From a virus: 23,082 nucleotides of DNA. The stretch covers positions 1 to 23,082 of the IMG/VR virus record IMGVR_UViG_3300010368_000117; one strand, 5' to 3'. Shown piece by piece: positions 6,431 to 13,967 of this stretch (positions are counted from its first letter, which is position 1; each line of letters begins with the position of its first letter). The position numbers and the translations under genes are program-made. The notes under the pieces are model-generated. The model worked only from the letters and a program-made list of their open reading frames with translations. It was not told the DNA's origin and did not search any database.

Positions 6431-7308
6431 ACATATTAAGACCTATCTCAAAAGAGTTCTATGGGGACGATGTTCGTTGGTTCTTTGGCACTGTCATCAA
6501 TGCACATCCTCCTTCTGGTCTAGAGGGTCGTGTTAAGGTTCGTATCAATGGAGTTCACAGTCCAAGTACTGTCGACATTCCTGAGAAAGATTTACCATGG
6601 GCACAAGTTCTAATTCCGACTACTGAAGGTGGCGCATCAGGTATTGGAAAAATACCACAACTAGTGCAAGGCGCGTTCGTGTTTGGAATTTTTATGGACG
6701 GTGCAACATCTCAGTTGCCTCTTGTTTTAGGTTCTCTGCCGCGCACAGAGTATCCCTCTACTACACAAACTCAGCGTAGAGTATCTGGTGTGAATGCAGT
6801 AGACTATGAGAAGAGTCGATTGCAGAATATTATTATTTCAGCATTTAAAGATGATGCTGATCCTAATGCTCGGGTTACACTTCGTAGACAGCAGTCAATG
6901 AAGTTCTTTATTGATAATGGATATTCATTGATTCATTCTGCCGCTATAACAGGCGCTCTTCAAGCACAGTCTAGTTTTTTAATCTATGACGAAAAGTGGA
7001 ATGATGTTAATTATAATGATAAATTAGGTATCGCAGGATGGAGAAAAGTAAACATAGCAAATAGTCGTTACAATAATCTACTTAAATTTACGAGACAATT
7101 TCAACCAAACTCTGACTGGAAACTATTCTCTATACAGATACAATTTGTACTTTATGAATTACGCAATCAGTTCAACCAAGTAAATAGTCGATTGATTGCT
7201 ACTACTAATATAAAAGATGCCAGTGAAATTGTTAATAGATATTACTTAAAAAATACTAATACTAGCGATAGATTTGCGAAAAGTATATATGACGAGGTGC
7301 TTGATTAA
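6427..7308 (+). CDS. gp5: gp5-like hub protein: OB-fold plus degenerate tail-lysozyme domain
   Basis: Residues 15-107 match the gp5 OB domain: WFFGTVINAHPPSGLEGRVKVRI, LPWAQVLIPTTEGGASGIGK, GAFVFGIFMDG, then LPLVLGSLP. Residues about 150-285 resemble the phage tail lysozyme family (Phage_lysozyme2): a helix before AAITGALQAQSSF, LGIAGWRK, LLKFTRQF..DWKLFSIQIQFVLYELRN, and a final RYY helix. In that family the first motif normally reads like NLQAESGF, with Glu catalytic; here Q181 (CAG) takes that place, and GIAGW replaces the usual GIAQW. The domain may therefore be inactive. Unlike T4 gp5 (575 residues), the beta-helix is absent and is encoded two genes downstream. Start and stop overlap both neighbours. 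Confidence 0.78.
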   Translation: MNILRPISKEFYGDDVRWFFGTVINAHPPSGLEGRVKVRINGVHSPSTVDIPEKDLPWAQVLIPTTEGGASGIGKIPQLVQGAFVFGIFMDGATSQLPLVLGSLPRTEYPSTTQTQRRVSGVNAVDYEKSRLQNIIISAFKDDADPNARVTLRRQQSMKFFIDNGYSLIHSAAITGALQAQSSFLIYDEKWNDVNYNDKLGIAGWRKVNIANSRYNNLLKFTRQFQPNSDWKLFSIQIQFVLYELRNQFNQVNSRLIATTNIKDASEIVNRYYLKNTNTSDRFAKSIYDEVLD

Positions 7309-9221
7309 TGGCAAAAGAAAATGCGGCAAAACTTCAGGATGATGTTAAAACGGCAGTAACATCGATTGACACTGCTCCGTTAACAGATGCAGCAAATCAA
7401 TCAACAGAATCTTTTAAGGCAGCAAACGAAAGCGTTACAGGTTCTATTGCAGGTCAAATTCAAGGGGGTGTTGAAGGACTTACTCAGAAATTTGACGCGT
7501 TCTCCGATAAGTTAAGCGATACGACAGTCGAAGGATTAATGACTGACGGAGTAGAAAGTCTCAAGAATATGGGAACGGACTTTGTTAATGGTGCAATTGC
7601 CGGACTAGCATCTAAATTTGCGTCTAGTGTTACTGTTCAGTTCAGTGAACCAGATTCGAATGGCATTGTATATCCTATCGCATCGTCATTGCAATCTGAG
7701 GGCGGCGTCGACGCGACGGTCGGAACCATACTTAGGTTAATCACCGGACTAGGAATTGATGCTGGTAGTCTACAGAAGACTCTTATCGATGCAAGTCCAA
7801 AGGGTTTACTAGATGCAGGTAAAGGTCTTCTTGTTGATAAGATGGGAGCATTTGACGGTGCTAGTGCAATTACAGCATTAACAGAAGCTGCAACGGAATC
7901 TGTACTCACCGTACTAGAAGATGCTACTAGTGGTGTTCTGAATAATATTAAAGATGCTGGTGGTAATACTCTTAATAGTATAGGCAAGAACATCACAAAT
8001 ATTCCTGCTAGTTGGGACGCTAATGGTGCGGTTACTTCGGTTACGTCAGTTACAGGATCAGGTGATAATTTCGACACAGCGTTCGGTGATGCTGTAAGCA
8101 ACATACGCAACGGTCTAGTTGATCTTCGTGCTACCATATCTGATGATAATAATATTAAAGAAAATCTTGCTGGCGCGCTCTCTGACGTTGAGAATCTTTC
8201 GGGCGGCAAAGATGGTAAGACTGTGCAGAGTGCGGTTGGCAATACTGTTAATTATCAGGCATTGTACGAGAAGAAGGGAAGCGAGTATCGTTCACTCGTT
8301 CAGACAAAGTTAGCAAAAAATTCACAACGTGGTATTATTCAGGGTCTTAACATAGAAACTTTAACTACTGTTCGTAAGCAGATTAAAGCATTCGCCCCCG
8401 CTCTTGTTGATGCAGATATCAATCGTGTTATTGAGTTATGTCAAGGTGATGCCGATGAGTTTTCGCAGGCAGTACGATTAGTATTTTCTGCCAACAAGCA
8501 ATCATACTCAGCGATAAGAACATTCTTAAAGAGTATTGATACGACAGTATTTAATGCGACAAGACCTCAATTGACAGATATTGTATTTGAAGAACCTTAT
8601 GTTATTGGTTCATTCGATAAGACTTGGAATAAAGGTACAGGAGATCCTGTATTTCCTTACATATCCTCACTCGAAGAATTGCTCGCCGACATTAAGAATA
8701 TTAAGCGTGAAGTAACAGAAGTTGTTGTGCATTGGACAGAGACTCATACTAATAAAAATATAGGCTCTGAAGAGATTAATAAATACCATCGTGATGTAGG
8801 TCTAGATGGTATTGGTTATCATTACGTAATACGGCGAGATGGTTCTCTTCAGCGAGGAAGACCAGTTAGTCTCGAAGGACAACATTCTCCAATTAATAGG
8901 CATGATCTTCGTAGTATAGGAATAGTGTTCGTTGGTGGTATAAACGTGCCTTCAGGAACACCTAATTCAGAGCAATTCTTGTCTGTACAATCGTTGACCA
9001 GAAGTCAGATTAATACATTCGACCATTTCTGTCGTTCTATCTACTCTATATTTCCAGGAGCACAGATAGTAGGGCATTCTAATATTGATGAGGATGAGTT
9101 TGATCCTGGTTTTGATGTTACGAGTTATGTAAGAGCCAACTTTGGTAAGAAGAGTAAGTTCACTGATCCTCTTACTCAAGAACCATTCACCCTAATTCAG
9201 TTGTTAACAGATGACAAATAA
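7308..9221 (+). CDS. Hub-associated N-acetylmuramoyl-L-alanine amidase with long N-terminal region
   Basis: Residues 1-430 are Ala/Ser/Gly/Asp-rich and largely helical, with no recognised domain; they look like a structural or tape-like tail segment. Residues about 465-612 form an amidase_2 (AmpD/T7 lysozyme-type) domain that cleaves the bond between MurNAc and L-Ala in peptidoglycan. The zinc ligands appear as H475 in VVVHWTETH, H590 in VGHSN, and D599 in DPGFDV; GIGYHYVIRRDGSLQRGRP with Y504 and GQHS with H526 are also conserved. E597 occupies the position where AmpD and T7 lysozyme have a catalytic Lys two residues before the last ligand. The gene lies between the gp5-like and spike genes and overlaps both, so the enzyme is probably carried on the baseplate hub to open the cell wall during infection, possibly taking over from the altered lysozyme domain upstream. 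Confidence 0.82.
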   Translation: MAKENAAKLQDDVKTAVTSIDTAPLTDAANQSTESFKAANESVTGSIAGQIQGGVEGLTQKFDAFSDKLSDTTVEGLMTDGVESLKNMGTDFVNGAIAGLASKFASSVTVQFSEPDSNGIVYPIASSLQSEGGVDATVGTILRLITGLGIDAGSLQKTLIDASPKGLLDAGKGLLVDKMGAFDGASAITALTEAATESVLTVLEDATSGVLNNIKDAGGNTLNSIGKNITNIPASWDANGAVTSVTSVTGSGDNFDTAFGDAVSNIRNGLVDLRATISDDNNIKENLAGALSDVENLSGGKDGKTVQSAVGNTVNYQALYEKKGSEYRSLVQTKLAKNSQRGIIQGLNIETLTTVRKQIKAFAPALVDADINRVIELCQGDADEFSQAVRLVFSANKQSYSAIRTFLKSIDTTVFNATRPQLTDIVFEEPYVIGSFDKTWNKGTGDPVFPYISSLEELLADIKNIKREVTEVVVHWTETHTNKNIGSEEINKYHRDVGLDGIGYHYVIRRDGSLQRGRPVSLEGQHSPINRHDLRSIGIVFVGGINVPSGTPNSEQFLSVQSLTRSQINTFDHFCRSIYSIFPGAQIVGHSNIDEDEFDPGFDVTSYVRANFGKKSKFTDPLTQEPFTLIQLLTDDK

Positions 9222-10665
9222 AGTAGACGATTTAGATAGCAGAATACTTGCGAGCGGAGAAGGCGCTGACGATACTATTGGCGTACCTATAGCTGGGTTT
9301 GTAGATCCGTCCGGTGAATATCCTAATCGTGAGTACTTCTTTGGTTCTAGTGTTAACAAGGCAGCGAAAGGAGAAAAAATAAATAATCTTAGTATTGGCG
9401 GAGGCGACTACGGTGTCTCTATTGATATTCCAACACAAAAACCTTCGCAGTATCCTTATAATCAAGTTCAAGAAACACAATCCGGTCATGCAATAGAAAT
9501 AGACGACACCCCAGGCGGTGAGCGAATTTTAATCAAGCATAGAACAGGTGCTGGAGTAGAGCTACGAGCAGACGGAACTGTTGTTATCGTATCCCTCAAT
9601 CAGAAAATAGAGGTAACAGGTGGTGATCACACCACAATTATTGAAGGAGAAGGCAATCTTGTCTATAAAGGCAACCTTAATCTTACTGTTAGTGGTGATT
9701 ATAATGTCGATGTTGGGGGCAATTATAATCTCAACGTCGCTGGTGACAAAATTGAAAAAATTAAAGGACGACATACAAAAACTGTAGATCGTGATCAGAA
9801 CTATACGATTCGTGGTGCACGAGGTACTCAAGTCGTCGGCATGAACACAGAAACATTACTAGACGATCACAATGTTATTGTAGCAGGTAAGCAGAATAAT
9901 TTTGTACAGGGAAATATAGAGTTATTATCGGGTTCATCATTAATTACTACTGCTGTTGGCGAATGGGTTGCCGCGTCATCGACTGCTAACATTACAGCAC
10001 GACACGTTAGTATAATTGGTCACAAAGGAACTATTGGTGGTCCACTCGTTGATTATTACGGTAAATCATATGGTGGATTTCCTGCTGGTGTAACGAATCT
10101 TGCGACATTCTATGGCACATTAGTAGGTAAAGCGGCAGACGCAATTCGTGCCGATTATACTATGTTCGCATCTATTTCTGAATTCTCAGCTACATCAGCA
10201 ATGTCACTTGTATCGGGTGTATTAGGACCTGTAACTGTTACACCTCCAGTGCCGGTGCCAGGAATCATGCCGTTCATACCTATTCCTCCGACTGCGCCTA
10301 TTCCTAATCCAATGATTGTCGAATTGCAATTATCTACAAGTAACTATGGTATCCGTAACGTATCGGTTGATCCTGCACTGAAAGATAAGATTAGTAAGTC
10401 TGACGACTACAAGGACTTATTCAACTTTGATCCTACCATACATGAGATACGATCTAAATTACGGGATCCAAGTAACTTTAATAATGGCGGTTTTACTAGT
10501 TATCTTGTTGCAGAAGGAAAACTCAATAAAGACTTCAAGAAGAATATTCCAAAGAACATAGGTCGTTCTGCTAATAAGAAAGGAACCGTTCGATTTGGAA
10601 TTAATATATTAGGTAACAATCCTGCTGATACTCGTAGCAAACGCTTTAAGGTGAATACAAAATGA
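9211..10665 (+). CDS. gp5-C/VgrG-like beta-helix spike protein
   Basis: The 484-residue product has a central run (about 95-275) of short beta segments. SGHAIEIDDTPGGERILIKH and GVELRADGTVVIV are followed by repeated VSGDYNVDVGGNYNLNVAGD-type units, the hallmark of the trimeric beta-helix in T4 gp5 C-terminus and VgrG spikes. A Gly/Ala-rich region follows (about 285-338), then a Pro-rich linker (about 344-368). The C-terminal domain of about 115 residues, with SKLRDPSNFNNGGFTSYLV, has no function I recognise. No PAAR tip motif was seen. In T4 the beta-helix is the C-terminal third of gp5; here it is a separate gene. The start ATG overlaps the amidase stop by 11 bases. Confidence 0.8.
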   Translation: MTNKVDDLDSRILASGEGADDTIGVPIAGFVDPSGEYPNREYFFGSSVNKAAKGEKINNLSIGGGDYGVSIDIPTQKPSQYPYNQVQETQSGHAIEIDDTPGGERILIKHRTGAGVELRADGTVVIVSLNQKIEVTGGDHTTIIEGEGNLVYKGNLNLTVSGDYNVDVGGNYNLNVAGDKIEKIKGRHTKTVDRDQNYTIRGARGTQVVGMNTETLLDDHNVIVAGKQNNFVQGNIELLSGSSLITTAVGEWVAASSTANITARHVSIIGHKGTIGGPLVDYYGKSYGGFPAGVTNLATFYGTLVGKAADAIRADYTMFASISEFSATSAMSLVSGVLGPVTVTPPVPVPGIMPFIPIPPTAPIPNPMIVELQLSTSNYGIRNVSVDPALKDKISKSDDYKDLFNFDPTIHEIRSKLRDPSNFNNGGFTSYLVAEGKLNKDFKKNIPKNIGRSANKKGTVRFGINILGNNPADTRSKRFKVNTK

Positions 10666-11429
10666 AGTTATTAGTTGATCCACAATATAATCCAGAGTTT
10701 GAAAGTGAGATCACTTCAGCGACCAAACTCGGTCCTGGTATCACTTGTGCTAAGTTTCTTGGTGCGAAGGGTTCACGTACACAGTTTGGTAAGTTATACG
10801 GTAAAACTTTCTTTGGTGCGCCTGATCTAAAACAGATTGCTAGAAATTTAGTACTGCATACACAGGCAATACAGACGATCATTGCAAATCCACAATTCGC
10901 ACAGCATCGACTAATCGTGAGTGAAGGCATCTATGAACCAAATCCAAAGTTTACTGTACAAGAGATACCCGTTGGTAGTGAAGAAAAGGCAAAGAAACTT
11001 GCTAGGGAAAATAGTGGAGGTTCTTATGGTAAAGGTCCTGATGGATGGGTTGCACGAATACCAGTGTATCAAGGTGAAAGACCATCTGCAAATAGTGTAA
11101 ATGATCTTCGAAGGACGGGACGCGCTATAGTCTATCAACTTATCGATAAGACTGGTAAAACAGATCCTAGAATGTCATTTGATCTTGCGGTATTCTGGAA
11201 AGATTATATTAACTATGATAAGCTATCTCTCGACTATGACACATTTGATCCTAATGGCGACTTGTCTTGTCAGATAGTACTAGAGATGCCCGAAGTTCCG
11301 AGCACGTGGGAAGTAAGTTACAAGTATGGTTTAGAAACGACATATAATGGCGAACTTCAGACGAAAGATGAGCTATTAGAAATTCTTCCTGATGACGAAA
11401 CTACAAGTTCATTTGATTTTTTCTCATAA
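10662..11429 (+). CDS. Hub-operon protein of unknown function (255 residues)
   Basis: I do not recognise this protein with confidence. It starts MKLLVDPQYNPEFESEITSA and has a helical stretch (about 55-80), followed by a mixed region with SEGIYEPN, GPDGWVARIPVYQG, LRRTGRAIVYQLID and DPRMSFDLAVFWKDY. The order of a serine/glycine turn and a later xxTGRAxxY segment faintly recalls M15-type D,D-peptidases (SGYR ... HxxGxAxD), but the His and Asp zinc ligands are not in place, so it would be inactive if related. It ends with an acidic tail. It overlaps the spike gene stop (ATGA), closes the seven-gene coupled block, and its stop lies within a late-promoter-like sequence. A spike-associated or chaperone role is inferred from position only. 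Confidence 0.7.
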   Translation: MKLLVDPQYNPEFESEITSATKLGPGITCAKFLGAKGSRTQFGKLYGKTFFGAPDLKQIARNLVLHTQAIQTIIANPQFAQHRLIVSEGIYEPNPKFTVQEIPVGSEEKAKKLARENSGGSYGKGPDGWVARIPVYQGERPSANSVNDLRRTGRAIVYQLIDKTGKTDPRMSFDLAVFWKDYINYDKLSLDYDTFDPNGDLSCQIVLEMPEVPSTWEVSYKYGLETTYNGELQTKDELLEILPDDETTSSFDFFS

Positions 11430-11432
11430 ATA
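11425..11432 (+). promoter_or_regulatory. Late-promoter-like CATAAATA overlapping a stop codon
   Basis: CATAAATA, one mismatch from the T4 late consensus, includes the TAA stop (11427-11429) of the 255-residue gene and lies 11 bases before an exact copy. It may be a second start point for gp25 transcription or a chance near-copy. Confidence 0.4.
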
Positions 11433-11435
11433 GCT

Positions 11436-11443
11436 TATAAATA
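11436..11443 (+). promoter_or_regulatory. T4-type late promoter, TATAAATA
   Basis: An exact TATAAATA lies 27 bases before the gp25 start, in the 33-base gap after the hub operon. An AAAAAGG ribosome-binding site (about 11448-11454) follows. It should drive gp25 and, with no promoter visible in the next gap, gp6. Confidence 0.8.
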
Positions 11444-11462
11444 AAAGAAAAAGGTTTTACCG

Positions 11463-12119
11463 ATGGCCAAGATTTTCTCAACAGAAGATGGTAATCTTAA
11501 TGCAAGTCCACGCGTGACGCGTGAGCGTGTGTATTCTGATTTCGATTTGACTTTTGCTGCGAAGACAACCGGTGATGGTGATATCTACAAGAAGACAGAT
11601 GCGAGTTCCGTAAAGCAGGCAATTAAAACTTTATTACTGACTAGACAGTTTGAGAAACCTTATCGACCAGAGTTTGGCGCAGACTTATACTCACTATTAT
11701 TCGGTCATGCCGATGATGAGACTGGAGCAGAAATCTCTCAGGCAATCAAAGATGCAATTTTTAGATATGAACCGCGCGTAGAAATATTGCGATTAAAAGT
11801 AAGCGCAATACCAGATAATCATACCGTAAACATTACAATAGAATTTAAAGTTCTTCAAACAGACGTAGTTGATACTATAAAAGTAACACTTGCCAATACT
11901 TCAGTTGGTCCAGTTATTCCAGTTACTTTATCTATTGCTGAGATAATATACAACAATATCATCCAGACTCAGACTGAAGACCGCATGTTAACTGAAGCAG
12001 GATTCTATATTGCAAGAGATATTGGAAGAGTGGTCGATGGTGCTATTCTAACACAAAATGGCGATATGTTATCGTTACCTGGATTTAATTTAGATGATGT
12101 ACTCATCGTATCGCAATAA
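11463..12119 (+). CDS. gp25: gp25-like baseplate wedge protein
   Basis: Residues about 40-145 form a GPW/gp25 domain: VKQAIKTLLLTRQFEKPYRP, EFGADLYSLLFG, AEISQAIKDAIFRYEPRVEI, then two beta strands. The EPR core motif (E103-P104-R105) that anchors gp25 to the gp6-gp7 core bundle and sheath initiation is intact. T4 gp25 is 132 residues; this protein has an extra N-terminal stretch of about 35 residues and about 70 extra C-terminal residues (from near 150) including QTQTEDRMLTEAGFYIARDI, of unknown purpose. It is followed 29 bases later by gp6, its direct partner in the wedge. Confidence 0.88.
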   Translation: MAKIFSTEDGNLNASPRVTRERVYSDFDLTFAAKTTGDGDIYKKTDASSVKQAIKTLLLTRQFEKPYRPEFGADLYSLLFGHADDETGAEISQAIKDAIFRYEPRVEILRLKVSAIPDNHTVNITIEFKVLQTDVVDTIKVTLANTSVGPVIPVTLSIAEIIYNNIIQTQTEDRMLTEAGFYIARDIGRVVDGAILTQNGDMLSLPGFNLDDVLIVSQ

Positions 12120-12148
12120 GTAAGTACAATACTCGGAGATAAGGTATA

Positions 12149-13936
12149 ATGGCAACAACAATAAAGTCTACAGATTTGGACTTTGAGAATATTAAAAGTA
12201 GTCTCAAAGAACACTTGTTGAAGCAAGCAGAGTTCGTAGACTACAACTTCGAAGCATCCGCTATATCTAATCTATTAGATGTTTTGGCGTACAACACTCA
12301 TCACAATGCTTTAGTTGCAAACTATGCATTAAATGAATCCTTTCTTAGCACTGCACAGTTAAGATCTTCGCTAGTAGGTCTTGCTGGCGGTCTTGGATAC
12401 ACAGTCAACTCACGCACCGCTGCATTTGCCATTGTCAACATGTATGTCACTGACATTGATTCTCCATCGAGTTTGACACTACCTGCGGGGTTTACTTTCT
12501 CTACAACGGTTGATAATAAGACATTTACCTTTCAGACTCGTGATGCCTTAATTGCCACAAACAATGGCAGTGATCAGTACTTCTTCGCTTTAAATTCTAA
12601 CATCAATGTTCCTATCTTTGAAGGAACTTCGAAGAGAAAAACATTTATTGCAGGTGTCCTTGGCGAAAACGATTCTTATATAATTCCTGTGACCAATCTT
12701 GATCTAGAGACGGTCTCTGTTACTGTATATGACGCTCCTTCTTCCTCTATTGGTAAAGTATACACTAATATAAACAATACCACAACCATTAATGAAGAAT
12801 CACGAATCTTTGTTTGCAAAGAGACTCCAAACGGTTTCTACGAATTGACATTTGGTAATGGGGTTCGACTTGGCATAACACCAAATCCTGGTAATAAGAT
12901 TGAAGTAGAATACACTACTGTAAATGGTTCTGCAGCCAATGGTGCAAGAACATTTGCTCCTGATAGTCTTGTTGGAGGCAAGGTTTTGAATGTCACGACC
13001 GTATCATTATCTGGTGGTGGTAATGAGAGAGAAGCTATCGAATCAATTCGTAAAAATGCTCCTTATCTCTATGCTGCACAGAATAGAATGGTTACTGCGG
13101 ACGATTATGCATCATTGACACTTCGTAACTTTAAGAATGTTATTAGTGATATTAAGGCATGGGGCGGAGAAGATAATATTCCTGCCACTTATGGTTCTGT
13201 ATTTCTATCGATAGTATTCAGTAATGACGATGCCACTGTTCAATCAAACACTAAGAAATCAATTACCGCTCTTGCGAAAGATTTGTCTGTTGCTTCATTC
13301 GATATAGAGTTTTCAGATCCGATTGAGACATACTTAGAAATCTCTACAGTATTTCAGTTCAATCCAAATCTAACTTCATTGGCACAGACAGAAGTAGAAA
13401 ATGTTGTTAAGTCTAAAATGATCACTTACTTCGAAGATAATCTAGGTGGATTTGACAAGTCTTTCCGTCGATCAAAAATGTTGACTGATATTGATGCTGT
13501 GGATGGGTCTGTGCTTTCAAGTCGCGCTGAAGTTAAAATGCAGAATCGTTTTAATCCTTCGGGAGGCACTATTAATTATACAATTCCTTATCCCGCTTCG
13601 ATAGCAGCACCTGATGATGTGTATTATGTTGTTGAATCAGAGAATTTCTACTTGAATGGTAGAGTATGTTATCTTAGAAATAAATTAACAACTAATATCA
13701 TCCAGGCAATTAATGTTGGTACTGGATTACCAGAGATAGATAACATCGGCTTCTATAATGCAAGTGCAGGAACTATCACTTTACAATCATTTGCAGGTAC
13801 ACTAATTTCAGGCAAAGCTATAAAGATTAGTGCAAGTCCAGGAAATCAATCCGTGATAAATCCATTGAGAAGTAATATTCTATTATTTGATGCCACTGCG
13901 TCTTCTGCTACAGCAGTCCTCACAGATACGATATAA
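12149..13936 (+). CDS. gp6: gp6-like baseplate wedge protein (baseplate J family)
   Basis: The 595-residue product carries the N-terminal gp6 signature: FENIKSSLKEHLLKQAEFVD, DYNFEASAISNLLDVLAYNT, HHNALVANYALNESFLSTAQ, LRSSLVGLAGGLGYTVNSRT. Further on it has FYELTFGNGVRLGITPNPGN and the NAPYLYAAQNRMVTADDYAS segment found in gp6/J proteins. T4 gp6 is 660 residues; dimers of gp6 form the ring that holds the wedges together. The gap to gp25 contains GGAG and AAGG ribosome-binding sequences just before the ATG but no late promoter. The stop codon TAA (13934-13936) lies inside the next late promoter. Confidence 0.9.
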   Translation: MATTIKSTDLDFENIKSSLKEHLLKQAEFVDYNFEASAISNLLDVLAYNTHHNALVANYALNESFLSTAQLRSSLVGLAGGLGYTVNSRTAAFAIVNMYVTDIDSPSSLTLPAGFTFSTTVDNKTFTFQTRDALIATNNGSDQYFFALNSNINVPIFEGTSKRKTFIAGVLGENDSYIIPVTNLDLETVSVTVYDAPSSSIGKVYTNINNTTTINEESRIFVCKETPNGFYELTFGNGVRLGITPNPGNKIEVEYTTVNGSAANGARTFAPDSLVGGKVLNVTTVSLSGGGNEREAIESIRKNAPYLYAAQNRMVTADDYASLTLRNFKNVISDIKAWGGEDNIPATYGSVFLSIVFSNDDATVQSNTKKSITALAKDLSVASFDIEFSDPIETYLEISTVFQFNPNLTSLAQTEVENVVKSKMITYFEDNLGGFDKSFRRSKMLTDIDAVDGSVLSSRAEVKMQNRFNPSGGTINYTIPYPASIAAPDDVYYVVESENFYLNGRVCYLRNKLTTNIIQAINVGTGLPEIDNIGFYNASAGTITLQSFAGTLISGKAIKISASPGNQSVINPLRSNILLFDATASSATAVLTDTI

Positions 13937-13939
13937 ATA
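13932..13939 (+). promoter_or_regulatory. T4-type late promoter, TATAAATA, containing the gp6 stop
   Basis: An exact TATAAATA spans the gp6 TAA stop and lies 36 bases before the gp8-like ATG. The predicted transcript start falls in the short gap, followed by a TAAAGAG ribosome-binding site near 13951-13957. Confidence 0.78.
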
Positions 13940-13967
13940 GATTAACATATTAAAGAGAAATTGACAT

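Noticed and set aside
7637-8242. 201-codon antisense open frame under the amidase gene
   Set aside because: It mirrors the Ala/Ser/Gly-rich codon pattern of the plus-strand gene, yields a Ser/Pro/Leu-rich peptide without domains and has no promoter or ribosome-binding site.
9366-9376. AAATAAATA inside the spike gene as a late promoter
   Set aside because: It lacks the TAT start of the consensus and no gene begins downstream within a sensible distance.
12145-12150. TATAAT as a sigma70-type -10 element before gp6
   Set aside because: It overlaps the gp6 start codon, so a transcript would begin inside the gene; no matching -35 was seen.
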